This document shows positions 12,441-24,930 of a DNA stretch of 64,000 bases, one piece after another. Numbering within the stretch: the first letter of the stretch is position 1; every line of letters starts with the position of its first letter. A model generated the notes under the pieces. It saw nothing but the letters and a program-made list of their open reading frames with translations, searched no databases and was not told where the DNA came from. Both the position numbers and the translations under genes were made by a program. The DNA lies in the NCBI GenBank assembly GCA_026419785.1, contig JAODTK010003754.1:310001-374000 (forward strand), written 5' to 3'. Source of the stretch: Sclerodactyla briareus (taxonomy: Eukaryota > Echinodermata > Holothuroidea > Dendrochirotida > Sclerodactylidae).

Positions 12441-14769
12441 AAAGAAACATCGTCTCGCGATATGCCGAGGCTAATATTACAATAGACATATAATCACGAC
12501 GATATACCGTATCGATAATCGAAGTTTTATTGAAACGATTTATGTGGTGAGCGTCGATGTTGCTTAACGCCAGTTGCGATCAGACGGACAATGCCCTCTT
12601 TAATCATACCTTTCAGTGTGTTTCCTTCAAATTAGGGTTCGAGTTTATTACGGACATGACATTTTTTAGGAGAATCTGGGGATGTTGTAAGCTGATTCTG
12701 TGACTCCATAGCCCTCCTCCACCTGTGAACTTGTGCTGCCGCTTTGATATAGCCTATCCGGATGCTTAAGAACTGTTCATATTCGTCATAACACAGAGTA
12801 TCGCGGCATATCTCTGGTGTCGCAGTCTGCCTTTTCGCGGTGGCGGAAGCATATGGGAAACATGAGGAGAGGGAGCTACTCTCGCCTTCTGGTCAGTATC
12901 ATCGAGTGTCTACTACCATCGCGCATGTCCACTCTAAGGAAAAAAAAAAACGTGTCCAGGAATTGAACACTCCTCTTAAGGATATTTTTAACTTCACCTC
13001 ATGACCTTACCTGCAATTTTATAGTCACGGCGTCGAGTTGGAAAAATCCTCTCATTTTGTAAACGCCCGTGTCTAAACATGTCAAACGCTTCCAAGTGTT
13101 CATATTTCACACATGGGACGAATACCTGATGTTATTTGCTAAACGAATCTCAATATGTATTGCTGCTTTTTTGTAACCATTTTCGTTTTAAAATGCCGGA
13201 TTTATTAAGATAAAAGGTTTCAAAAATTTTTTGGGTCCTACGCAATTTTGACGGGGAAAGAATAGCTTAGCCACCTAAATTGGATAGATCCATCGTCGTA
13301 CACTCTCTAATATTTTGATTCTCGGGTGGCAACACCAAATAGCACAAAGCATGGTTCTTTAAAAACTTGTTAAATACAGAGTAAAATTATATAAGGTATA
13401 GAGTTTGATGTTTTCAATATTGCAGTAGGTTAAATGAGCTGATACTGAAAATAGGTGAAAAATGCCATTTGGTATCAATTTATTTAATTTATAAAAAAAA
13501 AAAACGCATAACAGCCGTCTTCAAAACTGTTACTCGCAACATATTTATATGTGACTCTTCACTGCCCGTCCGGGCTCTTGATCAGTTTTGGGCAACATGA
13601 GCGGATCATTGTATTTTTATGTTTTAGACCACACTGTTTTAGCAGTCATAGCATTGGCAAATTGAAGAGACACACGGCAATTCGGCACTCGTCGCCCTCC
13701 GCAACATTAGCTGTATCCTCCGCCAACACCAAACCTTGGAATGTCATCTAATTAGCTGTCAGATAGGTGGAAAGTTTTCAACCACATATGATGAAAGGTG
13801 TCAATATGGCCAATGATGAAATACCAGTTCCACCGTGCGGCATTTCACAGATGCACGCTTCCACACAATCAGGTTTATTAGGAGATATTCATTCGTCCCA
13901 TCCGACAACAAAAATTTTTGGAGATGTTCACTAGGACAAATAGACAGAATTAATAAGGGGGTTGACCAAGCATCACACGCACTTCCTCCTGGAGTACACA
14001 GAATATTAGTTTAGGCATTTCATTGGATGTAATCTTGATGCTAATATAGGTCAAAATGTTCCTCTGCAACCATGTTCGAGGGTGGAATGCCCACTATATA
14101 AAGACGGCAGAGCTTGGCGAAAAAACGATGGATTTTGGGCCACAACGTGTCGGCAATCGAGGACCCGACTCAGTTTAATGAGAAAGAATGAGAAATAATA
14201 AATCCTATAGGAAGTTTGCTATGAACCCATCGGATAGTTAACTCGCCTATAGATTATATCAAGAGTGGTGGTATTCAAATTCAGTTTTACTCTGACAGAA
14301 AACCTATCGGGCGGCTAGTGACGCATGCAGAGGATGGTGCGGGCCATTGAAAAAGACACGTTCACACTTTCTAATGTGAGTACTCCTGGCAATTTAAGCG
14401 GTAGTAACATCGTACGGTTGGTTGAATTGGTTATGGAATCGATTTTTCTTCTTCAAAAACTCGTGATGTGAATTCCAATTCTTTCAAATAAGTTGGGAGG
14501 AAAATGTATTTAAATATATATCTAAAATTGTCAGTTTAGCCATTTTATACGTGGCGGGAGTATCGCGGCCATGATTGAAACGCGAGGGCTCCGGAGGCAT
14601 ACCAAATACTTTCGCGCCCAAATTAACGTTCATGAAAATTGTTCAATAAAAAAATAGTTTGACAATTTGTAACACGTGAAGTTCAAATGTAGGCAATGTG
14701 CCAAATTCTAAGGCAGATTGTTGGAAATGTTGACTTAAAATCATGAAGTTGCCCTAATGAAAAGCTGCG
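12441..14769. other. Unassigned interior of the 9.2-kb unit (copy 1)
   Basis: No coding family is recognised. The part at 12860-13150 is the segment shared with 5499-5835. A GGATTTTGGGCCACAACGTG block at about 14130 is present in copy 2 at about 23335. Copy 2 carries the equivalent stretch at 21570-23950. Confidence 0.5.
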
Positions 14770-15705
14770 TTTTTACATGCTGGAGGCCAACACCTCCAGT
14801 TAACTTTAGTAATTTGCAGATGGACACCGCATTGGACTGTTTGATACGAAGAATGATTCTACGGGATATGGAAAAAAATACATAACGTTTTACCTATTGT
14901 GAAGATAAGTCCTAGAACTTCAATCAAAAAGATAGAGAAATGGTAATAGACTTTCGAAAATCTGGAGGGGATCACGTAAGGTTGCAATTAAAGGTAATAT
15001 TATCGAAGGGTGGATAAGTTATATATATATCTTGGTGTGATTGATAATAGGTTGACTGGAATGATCATGGTGACATGCTAATGAGAAATGAATTCGAGGA
15101 TGCATTGTCTGCATTCGATCAACAAGTTTGGCATCAATAACAGCATTCTTGCCATTTTCTATCAACTCAATTCTCTGTAGTGTTTGGCACTAAATCCTTA
15201 TTCATGGGGCGGCAAAGTGGAAAAGAAGATGCCCTTCGAATGATGCTTTGGTCAGACAGGCAAGTCGCATCACTGGGGAGCGTCATTCTGGCTTCGATCC
15301 TACCAACCCTTCTAGGGGTTAGCTTTAATACAAATCCTCCATGAGGAGGACACCAATCCCCGAGTCTCTGTACAAAGCGATCATCCTTAGAAGTGGTAGA
15401 ATGGCGCTGCCGTGGTTAGACTAACAGACACCTTCCTCCTTTATCCCACAGTACATAAAGCGTCATAACCTGTAATTCAGTGGTTAGTTATTGCATGCTA
15501 CGTCGTTAGTGTGTGGTGCCATGTCACACTGTGCAATGTGTTGTTCCCATATCTCGTTTGTTTTATTGTCGTATTTGTAAATGTTTTATACTTATGTATT
15601 ACTATCTATTTCTTACCCGTAAAATTTCTATATTTGTTTATACGAGCACGCAATACCCCTTGGGGTTGAAAAAAGGTTTGTTATCTTATCTTATCTATTC
15701 TAGCT
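14770..15705 (+). pseudogene. LINE 3' part: RT fragment and 3' end, copy 1
   Basis: Across frame breaks the plus strand reads KFAD-DTAL (14810-14834, with one extra G splitting the two Asp codons), a WCEDNFLELN-like stretch with an EMVIDFRKSGG ending near 14890-14970, YLGVIDN at 15028-15048, an NSRMHCLxxxxKFGINxSILAIFY-like thumb near 15090-15180 and a WGG step near 15205. These are the RT palm C box and thumb of an L2/Rex-like LINE. The copy ends in a TTATCTTATCTTATCT run, a common 3' tail in this group. It is 5'-truncated and frameshifted. Confidence 0.8.
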
Positions 15706-17789
15706 TAGTCCGGGTTGTTGTCGATGAAGTTTTGAGAGTCTGGTTCAGAAAGTTATATTCGTAGTAAACGTGACAGAGTATCACGCATGGACTTACAAGG
15801 AGGCCCGGAGGCACACCTAATAACTAATCGCTCTCATATTCGCGTTTAACAATCACACAGTAGTTTGACAGTTCAAATAGTAACGGTCAAAAGTGGAACA
15901 CGAGTATCAAATTCCTAAATACGTGCTAGATTGTGAGACAGTTTAGTAAATGTAACAGTAACAGTTTAGTAAATGTGTCGTTTTCCCTTTGAAATCGGGC
16001 ATATTTGGCCCGTGTGCCTTGGTCCACGTTTGACGGTATATTGTGGGGTGGGGGGGGTGTACATACTGAGTTACCGCATCTAGATTAGTTGTTTTCTTTC
16101 GTTTCATCTCATTTACTATGTATTCAGCCTGTACATCTTATTCTCTCACACAGAAAATGGACAGAAATCAAATTTCGGGGGTGAAGAAGAAGGATCGTTT
16201 GGTGAAGGGCTTACTGACTTCGATAAGTAAGGAAATACTGCAAGGATGAGAAAAACAAGAAAAAAAAATAAGTGTCGATACCGTAACTAAGTAGTCCTGT
16301 GTCTCGCTCAGTGGACTCCAATTTAAACGCGTACCCCACAGTGGAGGTTCGTCATATCATTTACATAGTCAGCCTCACAAGCCAGCAGAGAAGGAAAGAA
16401 GAGACCACTGGTTTTTTTTTTTTTTTTTTTTCCGGATGTGGCCATGGTGGCCGAGCGAAGCAAGCGGTCAGTCAGTGACCTCTACATGTGGTTTCACAGG
16501 GAGCTGTTGAACTGCATTTCGACCCATCCATCATCTGACACTAAAAACACACTGGGCTTTCTGGTTTTAAACTTTCTATCATTTTATCGAAGTTAAGAGG
16601 CCCACGTACGAGTCGGTGGCCTTTGTCTCCATCATCCAGCCCACACTCAACGCCAAACCGATCGGAATGAATTGCCATGAATGGGAGCATGTACTGTCAT
16701 TGCTAACTATCGGAGTACGTATTTATATTCACTGATATCAAATTCAATGACTAAAAGACTGAAACATTCGAAACAATTAAAATAATATGTAAAACAATGG
16801 TTTGAGTAATATAATAATAAAGAATAATAATAGACATAATAATAATGTCTTATATAGAATAATAAGTCAATATAATATATAATATATACTCAACTAATAA
16901 CAACAACAAGATATATATATATGCCGCACTAATGGCGAAGAAAGTTCGCTCCATTGTGCGCTCACATAGCATGTTTTCAACACCAAAAATTTTCTAGCCC
17001 TGTTTTTTCGCCTAACTGTCTGTAGAAATCCGCTCCAGAATAGCTTCATTTATTCGAGTAGACATTTTATTCAAACCCCCCCTCATTTTCAGTCGCCCTC
17101 TGTAAAGGAGCGATTGTACATCATGATGGAGAAGTCCACTTTACCATTGGCACATTATTACCTTAGTGTTTTTTATTATTAGAACTCTGTATTAAGGAAC
17201 CTAGCAAAATCAACATTACTCGCCTCACATAGATTTGAACTGTTGTGACAACACGTGTGCTTCTTATTAACTAACCATCCATGATACCGTGATTTGTGTG
17301 ACCTATGTTTTTAAAGTGAGAGGCTGACATATGTTTTTTTTATGCACTTACTATGCAGGGACATCAATGCAAACTAGTAACTGGTGGAACGCGGGGCCGG
17401 ACTGGTAGCCGGTGTTGATCGGCTTACTTGAGCTGGTGTTTGGGTCCATATTATGAGCTGTAAAAAACCATAATACATTTTGAAAAACATTGTACACTCA
17501 ACCTCATGTTCTCACAAAGTGAGTTCCAACCTCATAAAATCACTCTCAGTACGAGACTGTTAAAATTGTCTTGCAACGCCTCCACAGTTGCGGAATTTGG
17601 CCACGCCCTATTGATAGTTATCTTAGTCAGGTGAACAGAGAATAAGACACGCAGCCGCAAGCGGCCTATCCTTGAGTTATGTCCAGGCCCGTTTATTCCT
17701 GGTACTAATCGCTCAACGAGATGCGGCTGGTTACCGTTTCCAGACTCAATTGGTTATCTCCGGGCCGGTAAGATATTTCAGAGCAATAG
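15706..17789. other. Unassigned interior of the 9.2-kb unit (copy 1)
   Basis: 16285-16800 is the segment shared with 6470-7000. An ATAATAATA-rich microsatellite lies at 16806-16880 and a 20-base T tract near 16412-16431. I see no coding family. Copy 2 holds the equivalent at 24931-26884. Confidence 0.5.
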
Positions 17790-18690
17790 GGAATTGAACT
17801 CCACAGGCAAACGGCACCGCCCCTTATTCGTGTTGTGAACGATAATGCTCTTGAACAATTTGATAACCATGTTGCCTTTATTTGAACACCCCAGGTCTTT
17901 CTCTTTGGGGCATGTTCAGATGTATAGACGCAGATGTAGGTGCTTAAATAGTGTGGAATATGCGACTTCTGTTGGTGTACAATTTTGCTAACAAATTTCT
18001 TTGACCAGGCAGGTTTCGTGGTTCCTTTTTTTTCATTGAGAAGAAAGCATACATGCGGGGAATCAATTAATCAAATCAAACCAATCGATTTAGAAAAAAA
18101 AATGAATCACGATTGTCGACGACGAAAAAAAAAGATAACTTCACTTATTTTTCATCCGGCTTTAGTCCACACTAAATAACCGCCAATACAGGGCTGGATG
18201 ATGAATCGCTTGTTTCTCAATATATCTATGGTACCGCTGTGTAACCAATCGTAATAAAGGCATCCCGGGTCTGCTTTACGTTCGAGTCTTCAATTTGGGT
18301 TCTTGCATACGCATAGCTTGATATTCGTGAACGAATCGATTACGATCAGTTCCAGACTCGCTTTGAGGTTCACCAATCTTGTCTCGAGTGGCTCGTAAAG
18401 TACCCCACGTTTCAAATCAGGTTTATTAATAGACAACTAGGCATAATCATACTAATGCCCGGCGTAGGACACGTACGCCCGCCCGAACATGGCTGATCAA
18501 GTCGGACAGTCTATAGGCTGCCGTTAAAAAACAATAAAACAGCTGAAGCATTGGCATGGAATTTGAGTGACGGCCTTACTCTAGCCTACTGGACATTAGT
18601 GATTCTGTGTCTGAAATCGTTTGAACATCCTTAATAGAATCAGAACGGATTTGACAGCTAGCTCGGTTTCTAGACACAACTCATTCATGT
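17790..18690 (+). repeat. Intra-unit direct repeat, right member (copy 1)
   Basis: Right-hand partner of 11850-12440, with the CGAATCGATTACGATCAG block at about 18331. The ~250 bases inserted at about 18020-18310 are A-rich and unique to this member and to its counterpart near 27150-27440. Confidence 0.65.
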
Positions 18691-19425
18691 GAATGCTATG
18701 AACAACAAGTCTTGGTTTCGAGGAGTAAAGCCCGGAGCGATGCTGGCAGAACCCGGGGTAATACCAATTTCTTCAGCCGAAGAAAAATTGGTTAAAAGGT
18801 GTCCCTATCGCCACTGCAATCTCCACTAATAAAGTTCAATTCCAATGCAATAAAAACTGGTTCATTGGACAATTAACACTTTAAAGAATGTCGAGCCACC
18901 AAGTCATGGAATACTGATTTTTCTACGCGCAATGAGATCAAAGTTTATCCCGTGTCCAGTGTTTCCACCAATTACAGCGGTACGCCTAGCTTACAAGATG
19001 GGGGTTCGTCACTTGGTATGACACGACCGGATTCGGATGTTTTTTGTTTTTTTTTTATTTTTTTTTGGGCGTGAAATGGCGGTCCCAGAGCAGGTTGGGT
19101 CTGTCACACACTGCCTCGATATCAACAGAGCACTAGTAGAGAAGAAAAGGCAAGTTTTCTCGCCGGGCGGCTATCCACGATCCCAGAACGGCCAGGATAC
19201 CAAGATGACTAAATAAGATCTAGAAGTCGTACAAATCAATTGAAATAAAAAAAAAAAAAAAAAAAAAAGACTCTGAAAGGTGTCCTGTTGCCTTCCCGAT
19301 GGGTGGCTCAGCATCAGGGATTGGATCCAGGGAAACAAGGGGTAGGCAATTTGCCGGTTTCGTCTGTTCGTCAGGATTTTATGCAATTTTGTTGGAATTT
19401 TGGGGAGATTCGCCAATCTATCAGT
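18691..19425. other. Right end of the 9.2-kb unit (copy 1), poly-A tract
   Basis: No gene is seen. A tract of more than 20 A lies near 19246-19268; the matching place in copy 2 (near 28355) has only a short interrupted A run, so this tract differs sharply between copies. Confidence 0.5.
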
Positions 19426-19629
19426 TTTGGAAATCTAGTATATGTTACACTTCCAGAACAATAGTTTAAAAAACTTTAACTCTCTTCCGGTCTTCAACTA
19501 ATAGAAATGTAACCACACTGAGACGCCGTAAATAAGTGTGGTATATATTGCATAATACTCTCTTGCGTACCTCAACCTGAAAATATGGTACTATGTATGA
19601 TAAAGTAGAGTCGATGAAGTACCACGCCT

Positions 19630-20290
19630 CAGATTACTGCTGAGAAAGCTTAAACATAATTTCTTCATAATGCAGACACCAGTAAACAGTCTGTTTGACG
19701 TTCGTTCGACTCTCAGAATCTTTTATTGAGATTTTAGTCTGCTCCGATGAGACGAGACCCTCGTGCTTAATATTAATATTCCAAACAAGTTCCATTACCT
19801 TTGATTTCTTTGCATTACAACTTAGATTCTTACGCATCCATAGACGTAACCCTGACACATCACTGATATACTAGCTTGAACTCTTGATAGGTACGCTTAG
19901 ATATATTGCACACAATAGCAGTGTCGTCTGCATCTTTCACCACACACATATTAGATGTATCTCTTAGTATAAATTGGTGACATAAGTGAGACAAAGGTCC
20001 ACCTTGAGGAACGCCGACATTTACTCAATTTTTTCTGGGTCAGACCTTCTGCGTATAATTTGCTTGTCTACCAACCCTTCACAAAATCAATACTCATTTT
20101 ATTAAGCCTGTATCTTGAACACACCCTGCAATATCTTGATAGGTCGGTTTGGAAGTACTGTATTAATGCAACTGGAAAATTCAATGAAGAGTACCTATAT
20201 AATAGTTGGGAGATACAACCCTCTCGCCCGCATGTTATCAGCGAGTAATCAGCTATATCAAGGCATACCACCGAACGTCCTTCCATTACC
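19630..20290 (-). pseudogene. LINE reverse transcriptase fragment (minus strand), copy 2
   Basis: Counterpart of 10440-11220. The catalytic box reads DADD rather than YADD at 19923-19934 because one base of the Tyr codon differs. Upstream on the minus strand (20068-20286) an open stretch reads VCLDIADYS... with RT-palm character. The LNAKKSKVMEL-like stretch is in frame with 19634-19858. It is broken by several frameshifts and non-functional as written. Confidence 0.75.
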
Positions 20291-20959
20291 CGAACAATAC
20301 TATGCAGGTTCTATCCAGGATTGTATAAGCTATGATCATTCTAGCCCAAGCCATAAAATCATCAAACGAGCATCGAAAGAGCTGGCAACACGAAATGTGT
20401 CTAGAGTAACAATGCGATTAGTATGAATTATTGATACAGTACTAACAAAATTACTTTAGTTTTCGCACCTTTAATTTATTACTGTTTTTCTTCAGAACTA
20501 AGTGTACTATCTGACTATAGTTACCTGTTTCCTTACAGTCTCGTTGCTCTATATTCACAGACCTTCGGCAGTTATACATGCAAAACGCATTCTGAGTACG
20601 TTATGTCGATCCGTCGTCGCTTCGTCTTTTCCGAATTAGAATTTTTGGTTAAGAAGGCATTGTCGTCTGTGGAAATTAGTAACAACGACGGCTCGTTTTC
20701 ATGACATAATGACGAAAACGCTGATTTCATGTTTGAATATGTCAACCACAACTGTCCTCGATATATCACTGAGACAGTAATTTGTGCTGTATGTGTTGCA
20801 TGTACACGAATCGTTCTTATTCGTTGTCGATTCGATATCTGTCTGTTCAATGTGAATAGGCTTAACACGAAAACGAAATGAAATTAAAACTCCAGATGTA
20901 GGTGATTGGATACGCTCTTTCGTCTTTGTAAGTTCCAGACAATTGATCAATCTATAATT

Positions 20960-21570
20960 CAATATCGCGCTAGGATTCGAATCCCCTCAGCAAGAACGGC
21001 ATTGCCCATTATTCGCAAGATTGTGAGACGACTATTCCTGTTCAACAATCGTGATATGCATATCGCTTCTTTAATCGTACTCCCAGGTCTTCCGTTGCCC
21101 CCCTGGTCTCGATTGCGTTTTTTGAGCATGTTCATATGTCGTAGACCGCCGCTTTGAGGCTCAAATGGTGCTAATATGCCTGCTTCGGTGCAAACGATTC
21201 TGCGAAATAAATCCTCCCTGATCAGTGCAGGTTTTGCATATACAATCGATTACGATCAGTTCCCAAAATCGTTAGACCGGTTCACTAGTCTTGTCTCGAT
21301 AGGTTCGTGCATGCGAGGACCCCACTATTCCCTCACTTCATTTAATATTACCCTCATGCATTCAGTCTTACTGATCGCCTCTTGAAACGAAAAAAAACAC
21401 TGACTGGCCAAGTCGGCTATCTCTCTTGCTGGTAAAATATCATGTAGCAGGGAAGCTCTAGCATATGCATGGTGACTTGAAGTACATCCCATGCTTGAGC
21501 ATCTGGACGTTTAGTAATTCGTTGTCTAAAAACGTTTGAATATCATTCATTGGAATCAGAATGGTTTTGA
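20960..21570 (+). repeat. Intra-unit direct repeat, left member (copy 2)
   Basis: Equivalent of 11850-12440. Carries the CAATCGATTACGATCAG block near 21244 and the CATTGGAATCAGAATGG block near 21548. Confidence 0.65.
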
Positions 21571-23949
21571 ACTACCTTAATGAAATTGCTAGGGGTGAGG
21601 AAATAAACTCGTGCTGCGTCTGATAGGGGGCCGAGGCTCCTTTTTAACACTAGACATATATCACGGACGATATACCGTACCGATTCGAGTTTTATTGAAA
21701 CGATTTCGTTAGTGAACGTCGCTGTGCTTTCACGCCATTTTGCGATCAACCGACAATGCCTCTTTAAGCTAACCTTTCATGTTTTTCTTCAAAATTAGTG
21801 TTCGAGTTTTATTACGGAGCATGAATTTTTTAGGAGAATCTTGGAATGTTGTAAGCTATTCTGTGCTCCATAGCCCCTCCCCCCACCTGTGACTTGAGCT
21901 CGCCGCTCTGATCATAGCCTATCCGGATTGTTTAAGAACTGTCATATTCGTTCATACACATATTATCGCTGCATATCTCTGGTTGTCGCAGTCTGCCTTT
22001 GTCGGGCGGTGGGCAGCATATGGGAAACAGTTAGGAGAGGGCGCTCTCGCTCTGCCTTCTGGTCAGTATCATCGAGTGTCTACTACCATCGCGCATGTCC
22101 ACTCTAAAAAAAAACGTGACTGTCCAGGATGGAACACTCCTCTTAGACTAATTTTAATAACTTCACCTCTGGAACCTTACCTGCAATTTTATAGTCACGG
22201 CGTCGAGTTGAAAAAATCCTCTTCTTTTGTCAACGCCCCGTGTTCTAAACATGTTCAAACGCTTTCCAAAGTGCTCACATTTCACACACACTGTGACGAA
22301 TACCTGATTTATTTGCTAAACGAATATCACTCTTTATTGCTGCTTTTTTGTAGACATTTTCGTTTAAATTGCCGGATTTATAGATAAAAGGTTCAAATTT
22401 GTCCTCAGCAATTTCTTTCTACGGAAAGAATAGCTTAGCACCTAATTTGGGATAGATTTCCATCGTAACTGTACACTCCTAATATTTTGTTCTCTGTGGT
22501 GTGCACACCAAATAGCACAAAGAATGGTTTCTTTAAAAACTTTTACATACCGCGTAAATTATATACAGTCAGCGTTTGAATCGGTTTCAATTTGCCAAGT
22601 TAAATAGAGCTGATACTGAAAATAGGTGAAAAATGCCATTTTGTATAATACACTATGCATTATATCATACAATAAAAAAACGCATAACAGGTCCGCTCAA
22701 ACTGTTACGCTTCCGCAACAATATTTTTATATTTTGACTCTCACCTGCCGTCCGAGGCTCTGATCATTTTTGGGCAACATGAGAGGAATCATTTTATTTA
22801 TTACGCATGTTTTTTACCAACTGTTGTAGCAGTTCATATCATTGGCGCAAATTAAGATACCAACGGGCATTCGCACTCGTTCCCCGCTCGCACAATTCAG
22901 CTGTCTCCTCCGCAACACCAACAACTTTGGAACGTCATCTCTCATAGCTGTCATATAGTTGACAGTTTCTACCACATATGAGAGAGTGTCAATATGCACC
23001 TGATGAAATTACCAGTTTCCAACCGTGCGGCATTTCAACCAGATCGCACGCTTCCCACAACAAATCTGTGTTATAAGGAGATATCATGTCGTCCCCTCCG
23101 CAACAAAATATTTTGGAGATGTTACTAGCCTGGCAATAGACAATTGAATTCAATGGTGGTTGACTCAAGCATCACACGCACTTCCTCCTGGAGTACACAG
23201 AATCTTAGTTTAGGCTATATCATTGATGTAATCTTGAATTTAAATAGGTCACAATGTCTCCTCTGGCAAAACAAGTATGTTAGAGTGAAATTGCCCACTA
23301 TAAATCAAGACGGCAGATTTGGCGAAAAAACGATGGATTTTGGGCCACAACGTGTCCGGCAACCTCGCGGACCCGACTCAGTTTAATGAGAAAGAATTGA
23401 GAATAATAAATCCTAGAAGTTTTGCTATGACCCTCGTAAGTTAACACGTCTCCGTATATATTATTTCTCAACGAGTGATGGTATTCAAATTCAGTTTACT
23501 CTGACAAAAACCCTATCGGGCGGCTAGGTGACGTCATTCAGAGATGGTGACGCCATTGAAAAAAGACACTTCCACTTTCTAATGTAAGTACTCCTGGCAA
23601 TTTAAGCTGTGACATCGTACGGTTGAAATTGGTTTATGGAATCGATTTTCTTGTTCTTCTCTTCTCAAATATGACTGATCAATCTGTCACATAAGTTGGG
23701 AGGAATGTATTTATACATATATATCTAACATTGTCAGTTCAGCCATGTATACGGGCGGAGTATCGTGCTTTGCAACGGGGGCTCGGAGTCAACCAACTAC
23801 TTTCCTCCCAAATTAACGTTCTAAAATTGTTCAATAAAACAATAGTTTGACAATGTTAAACGTTTGAACGTTCAAGGATGCTAGGCAAGTTGCCAAATTC
23901 CTAAGCACGATTTGTTGGACATGTTGACTTTCAAATCATGATGTTTGCC
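21571..23949. other. Unassigned interior of the 9.2-kb unit (copy 2)
   Basis: Equivalent of 12441-14769. The longest open frames (21983-22387 and 23144-23386) show no motif I recognise and are not preserved in copy 1. Confidence 0.5.
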
Positions 23950-24930
23950 TAATGACAGCTCGTTTTTACACTGCTGGGGGCCAACACCCTCGAGTTAACG
24001 TAGTCAAATTTGCAGATGACATACCGCATTGAAACTGTTTGATACCGAGAATGATTCTACTCTGGGTATATGGAACCAATACAATAACTTTGTTTACCTA
24101 TTGTGAATATAACTTCCAGAACTCAATACCAACAAGATAGAAATGGTCATAGACTTTTTCAAAATCTGGAGGGTAGCACGTAATGTTGCAATTAAAGGTA
24201 ATATTATCGAAGGGTGGATAGTTATATATATATATATCTTGGTTGTGATTGATATCGTCATGGCCTGGATGATCATGTGACATGCTACTGGAGAACTGAT
24301 TCCAGGATGCATGCCTGCATTCATCAACATTTGGCATCAATCACAGCATTCTTCCAGTTTCTATAACTCAATCTCTGTATTTTGTACACTAAATCTTAAT
24401 TCATGGGGCGGCAATGTTAGGAAGGAAAATGCCCATCGTATTGATGCTGTGGTCAGACTGGCAAGTCGCAATATTGGGGAGTCAGTCATCCTTTGGCTTC
24501 GTCCTACCACACTCTAGGGGTTAAGCTTTGATACCAGCATACATGAGAGGACCAAACACTCCGAGTGCTCTGTACAAAGGGCGATCATCCCTAGACGTGG
24601 TAGAATGATGCTGCCGTTGCTATACTAACAGACAACCTCTCCTGCTTTATCCCACAGTACACATAAAGCGTCTAACCTGTACTTCATGTCGTTAGTTCAT
24701 CGCATGCTACGTCGTTATTTTGTTGTCAACATCTTCCGCACTGTGCAATGTGTTGTGTCCCATGCTCTCTGTTTGTTTTATTGTCGTATTTGTACACATG
24801 TTTTTATCCTTATTAATTAATATCTATTTCTTACCCCTTTAAATGTTTTCTATAATTGTTTATATCTAGCACGCATTACCTTTGGGGTGTTGAAAAAGTT
24901 TATTTATCTTATCTTATCTTACCTAGGTAC
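23950..24930 (+). pseudogene. LINE 3' part: RT fragment and 3' end, copy 2
   Basis: Equivalent of 14770-15705. Here KFADD is in frame at 24006-24020, and an extra base follows before ACCGCATTG. The YLG step is at 24235-24243 with an inserted base, and the WGGN step lies near 24404-24415. The TTATCTTATCTTATCT end is at 24908-24925. Comparing the two copies base by base shows that the breaks fall at different places in each. Confidence 0.8.

Larger units (their letters stand above)
10215..19425. repeat. Tandem unit of ~9.2 kb, copy 1
   Basis: Copy 2 follows head to tail at 19426-28540. Matching landmarks keep their order and spacing: ACTGAGACGGCGTAAATAAG at 10323 and its match near 19515, the YADD-coding stretch at 10734 and 19923, the TTATCTTATCTTATCT end at about 15680 and 24908, and the GTTGGAATTTTGGGGA edge near 19390 and 28490. 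The copies differ mostly by one-base insertions and deletions. Boundaries are good to about 20-30 bases. The unit holds a minus-strand RT fragment, a pair of long direct repeats and a plus-strand LINE end. Confidence 0.9.

Noticed and set aside
20965..21000. B-box-like GGATTCGAATCCCC as a tRNA
   Set aside because: No acceptor or anticodon arms on either strand, and the matching place in copy 1 does not keep the motif. Part of the internal repeat.
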